In this document: piece by piece, positions 7,340-11,368 of the stretch
Numbering within the stretch: position 1 is the stretch's first letter
Layout of the letters: each line of letters begins with the position of its first letter
Notes under the pieces: generated by a model
Database searches by the model: none
Told to the model about the DNA's origin: nothing
Seen by the model: the letters and a program-made list of their open reading frames with translations, nothing else
Position numbers and translations under genes: made by a program
Assembly (NCBI GenBank): GCA_035714625.1
Contig: DASTLT010000219.1
Span: 1 to 11,368, forward strand
Direction: 5' to 3'
Length of the DNA: 11,368 nt
DNA from: GCA-003244245 sp035714625
GTDB lineage: Bacteria; Actinomycetota; Actinomycetes; Mycobacteriales; Pseudonocardiaceae

Positions 7340-8700
7340 TGCTGCATCGCAGTGCGGAGGAGATCGGGCGGACCGGGGCGGGGCCGCGTCCGCTGCCAGC
7401 ACTGGGTCCGCAGCGCATCCTGCGGGCGCCGACCGCGTTGGACACCATGCTGGACAACGGGCTGCGGATGATCACCGTGCAACGGCCGGCGGTGCCGATG
7501 GTGGAGCTGCGCTTGGCCATCCCGTTCGGCGGCACGCACCACACGCACGCCGCCCGGGCCGAGTTGCTCGCCGCCGCGCTGCTGGCCGGTACGCCACAGC
7601 GAAGCCGGTTCGCCATCGACACCGCGCTGGCCGCGGTGGGTGGTGACCTGTCGGCCATGGTCGATCCCGAGCACCTGCTGATCTCGGGATCCAGCCTGGC
7701 CACCGGCATGGATGTGCTGCTCGATGTGCTCAGCGAGGTGCTCACCTCGGCCTCGTACCCCTCGGCTGAGGTGGCTCGGGAACAGGCCCGCCTGGTGGAG
7801 CGGATCGCGATGAGCCGCTCCCAGCCGCGAATGATCGCCCGAGAGGCGTTGCAGCGCCGCCGCTACGGTGACCACCCGGTCACCCGCGAGTTGCCGGCGG
7901 CCGAGGACGTCGCTGCGGTGACGCCCGGAGCGGTGCGCGCCCTGCACCGCCGCTGCGTGGTGCCCCGCGGCTCGGTGCTCGTGCTGGTCGGGGATGTCAC
8001 CCCGGAGCGCGCGGTCGAGACGGTGGCCGCCACCCTGGCCGGCTGGCACTCCGCGCGACCGGCCAGCGAGCTGGCCCCGCTGCCCGAACTGACCAGCGAC
8101 GACCTGCAACTGGTGCACCGGGACGGGGCGGTCCAGTCCCAACTGCGGCTGTCCGCGCAGGCTGTGCCGCGCGCCGATGCGCGCTACCCGGCGCTGCAGT
8201 TGGCGAACCTGATCTTCGGTGGCTACTTCTCCTCCCGCTGGGTGGAGAACATCCGAGAGCACAAGGGCTACACCTACAGCGCGCACTCCGGTCTGGAGTA
8301 CATCTCGACCACGGCCACCCTGCTCGCCGAGGCCGACACGGCCAGCGAGGCCACTGCCGCCGCACTCCTGGAGACCCGCTACGAGCTGGGCCGGATCGCC
8401 GTGCTGCCGCCCAGTGAGTCCGAAGTGGACAGCGCAAGGCAGTACGCGATCGGGTCGCTGACCATCGCCACCTCCTCCCAGTCCGGGCTGGCCGGCCACC
8501 TCAGCGCGCTGGCTACCCAGGGCCTGAACCTTGACTGGCTCCGCACCCAGCCCCGGCGGCTGCAGGCGGTGACCGTCGAGCAGGTCGCCGAGGCCGCCGC
8601 CGAGTTCCTCGCCCCCTCCCGGTTCACTGGAGTGGTGGTGGGTGACGCCGCGGGCCTGGTCGCCCCGCTGGCCGCGCTGGGTGGGGTGGAGCTGCCCTGA
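7339..8700 (+). CDS. M16 family peptidase-like protein, non-catalytic substrate-binding subunit
   Basis: 453 aa with the M16 fold but no HxxEH. The equivalent stretch reads GGTHHTHAARAELLAAALL, so the zinc site is lost. The C-terminal half keeps the substrate-binding Arg/Tyr pair in IREHKGYTY (Arg306, Tyr313), followed by SAHSGLEY. This division, with one subunit carrying zinc and the other carrying Arg/Tyr, is known for M16B heterodimers such as the Sphingomonas SPH2681/SPH2682 pair and the mitochondrial processing peptidase. The gene overlaps its catalytic partner by one base, so a one-to-one complex is likely. Substrate is unknown; peptide or small-protein turnover is a fair inference. It converges with the mycoredoxin gene, leaving only 45 bases between the two stops. 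Confidence 0.93.
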   Translation: MLHRSAEEIGRTGAGPRPLPALGPQRILRAPTALDTMLDNGLRMITVQRPAVPMVELRLAIPFGGTHHTHAARAELLAAALLAGTPQRSRFAIDTALAAVGGDLSAMVDPEHLLISGSSLATGMDVLLDVLSEVLTSASYPSAEVAREQARLVERIAMSRSQPRMIAREALQRRRYGDHPVTRELPAAEDVAAVTPGAVRALHRRCVVPRGSVLVLVGDVTPERAVETVAATLAGWHSARPASELAPLPELTSDDLQLVHRDGAVQSQLRLSAQAVPRADARYPALQLANLIFGGYFSSRWVENIREHKGYTYSAHSGLEYISTTATLLAEADTASEATAAALLETRYELGRIAVLPPSESEVDSARQYAIGSLTIATSSQSGLAGHLSALATQGLNLDWLRTQPRRLQAVTVEQVAEAAAEFLAPSRFTGVVVGDAAGLVAPLAALGGVELP

Positions 8701-8745
8701 CCCTCCCTGGCCCTGATCCTCAGGTCAGCGGCCGAGTCGGGCTGC

Positions 8746-8985
8746 CTAGGCCGGGCTAGCGTCGGTGATCTGGTGGATCGTGGGGTTGGTCAGTGCAGTG
8801 CCGTCGGGCAACAGGACGGTCGGCACCGTCTGGTTGCCCCCGTTGACGCCGGCCACGAAAGCGGCGGCCCTGGCGTCGTGCTCGATGTCCACCTCGTGGA
8901 ACCTGACGCCAGCGCGATCCAGTTGCGCCTTGAGCCGACGGCAGTAGCCACACCAGACCGTCGTGTACATCGTCAGCTCACTCAC
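8746..8985 (-). CDS. mrx1: Mycoredoxin (glutaredoxin-like, mycothiol-dependent)
   Basis: 79 aa. The thioredoxin-fold active site CGYC is at residues 12-15 in the Mrx1-type context YTTVWCGYCRRLK. EVDIEH follows, then the cis-proline loop TVPT at 53-56 after NGGNQ, and LTNP near the end. Mycoredoxin reduces mycothiol mixed disulfides on proteins in the cytoplasm, using mycothiol/mycothione reductase. GTG 8985 gives the few residues expected before YTT; ATG 8970 is the alternative. Longer upstream starts are unlikely because they would lie in or upstream of a SigR/SigH-type -10 element at 8998-8996. From that element transcription should begin close to 8990-8985, so the mRNA may be leaderless or nearly so. 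It is divergent from uvrD2, as Rv3198A is from Rv3198c in M. tuberculosis. Confidence 0.93.
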   Translation of the reverse strand: MSELTMYTTVWCGYCRRLKAQLDRAGVRFHEVDIEHDARAAAFVAGVNGGNQTVPTVLLPDGTALTNPTIHQITDASPA

Positions 8986-8995
8986 ATCCGGCACA

Positions 8996-9021
8996 AACAC
9001 CGCGACCCTCTGCGATGTTCC
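8996..9021 (-). promoter_or_regulatory. Predicted SigR/SigH-type (oxidative-stress ECF sigma) promoter of mycoredoxin
   Basis: On the minus strand GGAAC (9021-9017) is followed by exactly 18 bases and then GTT (8998-8996). This matches the published SigR (Streptomyces) and SigH (Mycobacterium, Corynebacterium) promoter consensus GGAAY-N18/19-GTT. It lies 11 bases before the GTG start of a thiol-redox gene, the class of gene those sigma factors control. Seen in sequence; use in the cell is inferred. Confidence 0.7.
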
Positions 9022-9119
9022 AGCTAGCGCTCGGTCTCCCCGGTTCCCAGCCGCCCATCCACTTCTCGCCGGTCCAGCCCGGGTCACGACGATCCGGTTC
9101 GTCGGACCGTTCTGCCAGG

Positions 9120-10925
9120 ATGGCGGGCGTGCGCAGCCGAGGACACGAGCGGGTCGCCGACGCCGGCGACGGGCTCGATGAGCAGCAGCGCGCGGCGGTG
9201 TACGCCCCTCGGGGGCCGGTCTGCGTGCTGGCCGGGGCGGGCACCGGCAAGACCCGCACCATCATCCGGCGGATCGCCCACCTCGTCCGTACCGGTCACG
9301 TGGCCCCGGGGCAGGTCCTGGCCGTGACGTTCACCACCCGGGCGGCCGGCCAGTTGCGCGTCCGGCTCGGTGAGCTGACGGTCACGGGGGTGCAGGCCCG
9401 TACCTTCCACGCCGCAGCACTGCGTCAGTTGCGCTACTTCTGGCCACAGGTGGTGGGCGGGGAGCTGTGGCCGTTGGTGGAGCACAGGCTGCGGCTGGTC
9501 GGCCAGGCCGCCCACCGCGCCGGGACCCGGACTGGTGCTGACCACCTTCGTGATCTCGCCGGTGAGATCGAATGGGCGAAGGCCAGCCTGATCACCGCCG
9601 CGGACTATCCCGCAGCGGTCGCGGCGGCGCGCCGGGCAACCCCGCTGCCCGCGGCGCAGGTCGCGTCGGTCTACGCCGGGTACGAAGAACTCAAGAACCG
9701 GGACCGGCTGCTCGACTTCGACGATCTGCTGCTGCACACCGCGGCCGCATTGGAGGAGAACTCGGCGGTGGCCGAGGAGTTCCGGGATCGTTACCGCTGC
9801 TTTGTCGTCGACGAGTACCAGGACGTCACGCCGCTGCAGCAGCGGGTGCTGGACGCCTGGCTGGGTGGCCGGGACGACCTCACCGTGGTCGGTGACGCGA
9901 ACCAGACCATCTACTCCTTTGCCGGGGCGGCGCCGCGTTTCCTGCTGGGGTTCACCCGACGCTTCCCCGACGCGGTGACCGTTCGGCTCACCCGGGACTA
10001 CCGTTCCACGCCTCAGGTCGTCGCCCTGGCCAACCGGGTGGCCGCTGCCGCGCGGGGGCGACCGGCCGGGACCGGGATGAAGCTGGAGGGCCAGCAGCCA
10101 CCCGGCCCGCAGCCGTCGTTCGACGAGTACGACGACGAGCCCGCCGAGGCAGCAGCAGTGGCCAAGGCGATCGACGGCTTGCTGCGCGATGGGGTGCCGG
10201 CCAGCGAGATCGCCGTGCTGTACCGGGTGAACGCCCAGTCCGAGGCGTACGAGCAGGCCCTCGACGCCTGCGGGATCCCCTTCCAGGTACGTGGCGGGGA
10301 GCGATTCTTCCATCGTCCCGAGGTCCGCGCCGCGGTCCGGGCGCTGCGGGCAGCGGCCACCGGCGGTTCGGCTGGTGCCGCCGGTTCGGCGCTGGGCTCG
10401 GCGGTCCGCGCGGTGCTCACCGGGCAGGGACTTACCGCTGAGCCCCCGGGGGGCAGCGCGGCGCGCTCGCGTTGGGAATCGTTGCGCGCGCTGGCCGAGC
10501 TGGCTGACGACCTTGCTGCCGGCACCCCGGACGCCGACCTCGGCCGGTTCGTCGCCGAGCTCCGCGCCCGTGCCGAGACCGCGTACCCCCCCGCCGTGCA
10601 AGGCGTCACGCTGGCCTCCCTGCACGCGGCGAAGGGCCTGGAGTGGGACGCCGTGTTCCTGGTCGGGCTGGTGGATGGCACGTTGCCATTCCAGTACGCC
10701 GAGGGTGACCGGGCCGCACTGGAGGAAGAGCGCCGGCTGCTCTACGTCGGGGTCACCCGCGCCCGCCGGTGGCTGGCGCTGTCCTGGGCGCTGTCGCGTA
10801 CCGCCGGCGGCAAGCGTTCCCGGCAGCGCAGTCGGTTCCTGCACGGCCTGACCCCCACCGAGCATCCCGCTATCACCAGGGCGGAGCTGATCGCGCTGGG
10901 GCGAGATGGTGCGGTTCCTGATTGA
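9120..10925 (+). CDS. uvrD2: UvrD2-type ATP-dependent DNA helicase, short form without HRDC
   Basis: 601 aa, superfamily 1A helicase; 3'-to-5' translocation on single-stranded DNA is known for UvrD2. Motifs in order: a Q-motif-like LDEQQRAAV; Walker A AGAGTGKT at 38-45; TFTTRAA; Walker B VVDEYQD at 229-235; GDANQTIYSF at 258-267; RDYRSTPQ from 292; TLASLHAAKGLEW at 497-509; and EEERRLLYVGVTRARR at 535-550. Long identical stretches such as DLAGEIEWAKASLI and VTLASLHAAKGLEWDAVFLVGL fit M. tuberculosis UvrD2 from memory. That protein is about 700 aa with a tetracysteine motif and an HRDC domain; here the chain stops soon after SRFLHGLTP. ATG 9120 has AGG immediately before it, and GTG 9129 with AGGA nine bases upstream is an equal alternative. 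A DNA-repair or replication-associated role is inferred. Confidence 0.93.
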   Translation: MAGVRSRGHERVADAGDGLDEQQRAAVYAPRGPVCVLAGAGTGKTRTIIRRIAHLVRTGHVAPGQVLAVTFTTRAAGQLRVRLGELTVTGVQARTFHAAALRQLRYFWPQVVGGELWPLVEHRLRLVGQAAHRAGTRTGADHLRDLAGEIEWAKASLITAADYPAAVAAARRATPLPAAQVASVYAGYEELKNRDRLLDFDDLLLHTAAALEENSAVAEEFRDRYRCFVVDEYQDVTPLQQRVLDAWLGGRDDLTVVGDANQTIYSFAGAAPRFLLGFTRRFPDAVTVRLTRDYRSTPQVVALANRVAAAARGRPAGTGMKLEGQQPPGPQPSFDEYDDEPAEAAAVAKAIDGLLRDGVPASEIAVLYRVNAQSEAYEQALDACGIPFQVRGGERFFHRPEVRAAVRALRAAATGGSAGAAGSALGSAVRAVLTGQGLTAEPPGGSAARSRWESLRALAELADDLAAGTPDADLGRFVAELRARAETAYPPAVQGVTLASLHAAKGLEWDAVFLVGLVDGTLPFQYAEGDRAALEEERRLLYVGVTRARRWLALSWALSRTAGGKRSRQRSRFLHGLTPTEHPAITRAELIALGRDGAVPD

Positions 10926-11057
10926 CCTGGCTGAGAGGGAATGTGGGAAAAGCGGTTGCCGGCCGCCACAGCGGGCCTCTAGCCTCCAGGATGCAGCCAC
11001 CACTCGCGGCTGACCAGGACAGATCGCCCGACCAGTGAGCGCGGGCCGACCCGGGGG

Positions 11058-11065
11058 AAGGAGGT
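11058..11065 (+). promoter_or_regulatory. Strong ribosome binding site AAGGAGGT
   Basis: AAGGAGGT, a near-complete anti-16S complement, six bases before ATG 11072. It is the main evidence that the small downstream frame is translated. Confidence 0.75.
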
Positions 11066-11071
11066 GCCGAG

Positions 11072-11311
11072 ATGGACATCAGCATGCCCACCGGCGCCTG
11101 CTACCGCCTGCCCCTGGGGTCCGCCGCCGCGCCCGGTCCGGTCTGGTCCGAGCAGGGGGACGGGAGGGTCGCCCTGCACGCCGCAGCCTTTGGCGAGGCA
11201 GCCTTCGGCGGGCGTCCGGTGTATCGCGCCCGGTTTCGCACCCTCAGCAACTCGATCGGCATTGATCTGCCGGTGAACCACCGCATGCGCATGTCCGCAT
11301 CGGAGCCTTGA
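11072..11311 (+). CDS. Hypothetical 79-aa protein
   Basis: A small frame, ATG 11072 to TGA 11311, that I do not recognise. It begins MDISMPTGACYRLPLG and has a single Cys at residue 10, an Ala/Gly-rich middle (ALHAAAFGEAAFGG), and a basic C-terminal half (RPVYRARFRTLSN, then PVNHRMRM). There is no membrane segment or signal peptide. The AAGGAGGT at ideal spacing makes it likely to be translated. It lies 146 bases after uvrD2 on the same strand, so it may have its own promoter. Overlapping frames on both strands are open but lack such a ribosome site. In M. tuberculosis the gene next to uvrD2 is whiB7; this is not a WhiB protein, as it lacks the four cysteines. Confidence 0.6.
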   Translation: MDISMPTGACYRLPLGSAAAPGPVWSEQGDGRVALHAAAFGEAAFGGRPVYRARFRTLSNSIGIDLPVNHRMRMSASEP

Positions 11312-11343
11312 GCTCGAGTCCGTACCAGTCGGCTCGAAAAGGC

Positions 11344-11368
11344 CGCGGACCCCGCATCGGGATCCGCG
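11344..11368. terminator. Strong palindrome at right edge, candidate terminator
   Basis: CGCGGACCCC and GGGATCCGCG form a ten-position stem with one mismatch around the loop GCATC. Read on the minus strand it is followed shortly by TTTT (plus-strand AAAA near 11337-11340), which fits a terminator for a minus-strand gene to the right. Read on the plus strand it could end the 79-aa gene, but the following bases are outside the window. Confidence 0.5.

Noticed and set aside
8712..8724. Hairpin CCTGA-TCC-TCAGG between the convergent M16 and mycoredoxin genes
   Set aside because: The stem is only 5 bp with no T-run; not a convincing terminator.
8986..9087. N-terminally extended mycoredoxin (113 aa)
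   Set aside because: The extension is not in the family, and its start lies upstream of the predicted SigR-type promoter.
9099..9121. RecA-NDp/PafBC-like promoter ahead of uvrD2 (TCGTCGGAC-N8-CAGGAT)
   Set aside because: The 8-base spacing fits, but only about 6 of 9 and 4 of 6 positions match and the first T of the -10 is missing. Too weak to call, though it would give a leaderless start at GTG 9129.
9084..11003. Long minus-strand frame of 639 codons opposite uvrD2
   Set aside because: The plus strand encodes all helicase motifs; the antisense frame is a GC-skew shadow without family features.

Overview
The window is high-GC DNA with dense, mostly GC-ending codons and frequent GTG starts, typical of an actinomycete. 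A mycoredoxin shows that the host uses mycothiol. Its neighbour, a UvrD2-type helicase, reproduces the Mycobacterium tuberculosis mrx1-uvrD2 pairing. A member of the Pseudonocardiales or a related order is my best guess, but the window alone does not fix the taxon.

Left half, minus strand (about 1-5278). Reading in the direction of transcription: a phosphoribosyltransferase/alpha-beta-hydrolase fusion (5278-3944), a DUF2332 protein joined to it by an ATGA junction and a (CCCGGTG)4 repeat, a frameshifted small charged coiled-coil protein (2686-2055), a tandem array of about 17-bp repeats (1898-1982), and two overlapping paralogous membrane acyltransferases. The second acyltransferase runs off the left edge. 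The repeat array supplies the Shine-Dalgarno sequence and start codon of the first acyltransferase.

Right half, mostly plus strand (about 5480-11311). A 150-aa two-cysteine membrane protein and an M16 metallopeptidase pair form a compact operon. The first M16 subunit carries HxxEH; the second lacks it but keeps the substrate-binding Arg/Tyr pair. The pair converges on the minus-strand mycoredoxin gene, which is divergent from uvrD2. The mycoredoxin gene has a sequence matching the redox sigma factor (SigR/SigH) promoter, GGAAC-N18-GTT. UvrD2 keeps all helicase motifs but ends after the helicase core, without the tetracysteine and HRDC regions of the M. tuberculosis protein. A 79-aa unknown protein with a near-perfect Shine-Dalgarno follows, and the window ends in a strong palindrome.

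Most of the window looks like ordinary actinobacterial chromosome. I found no CRISPR, transposase, phage, tRNA or rRNA. The points most worth following are the start-codon-bearing repeat array, the predicted SigR-type promoter of mycoredoxin, the naturally short UvrD2, the heptanucleotide repeat ahead of DUF2332, and a weak DosR-box-like site upstream of the phosphoribosyltransferase fusion.
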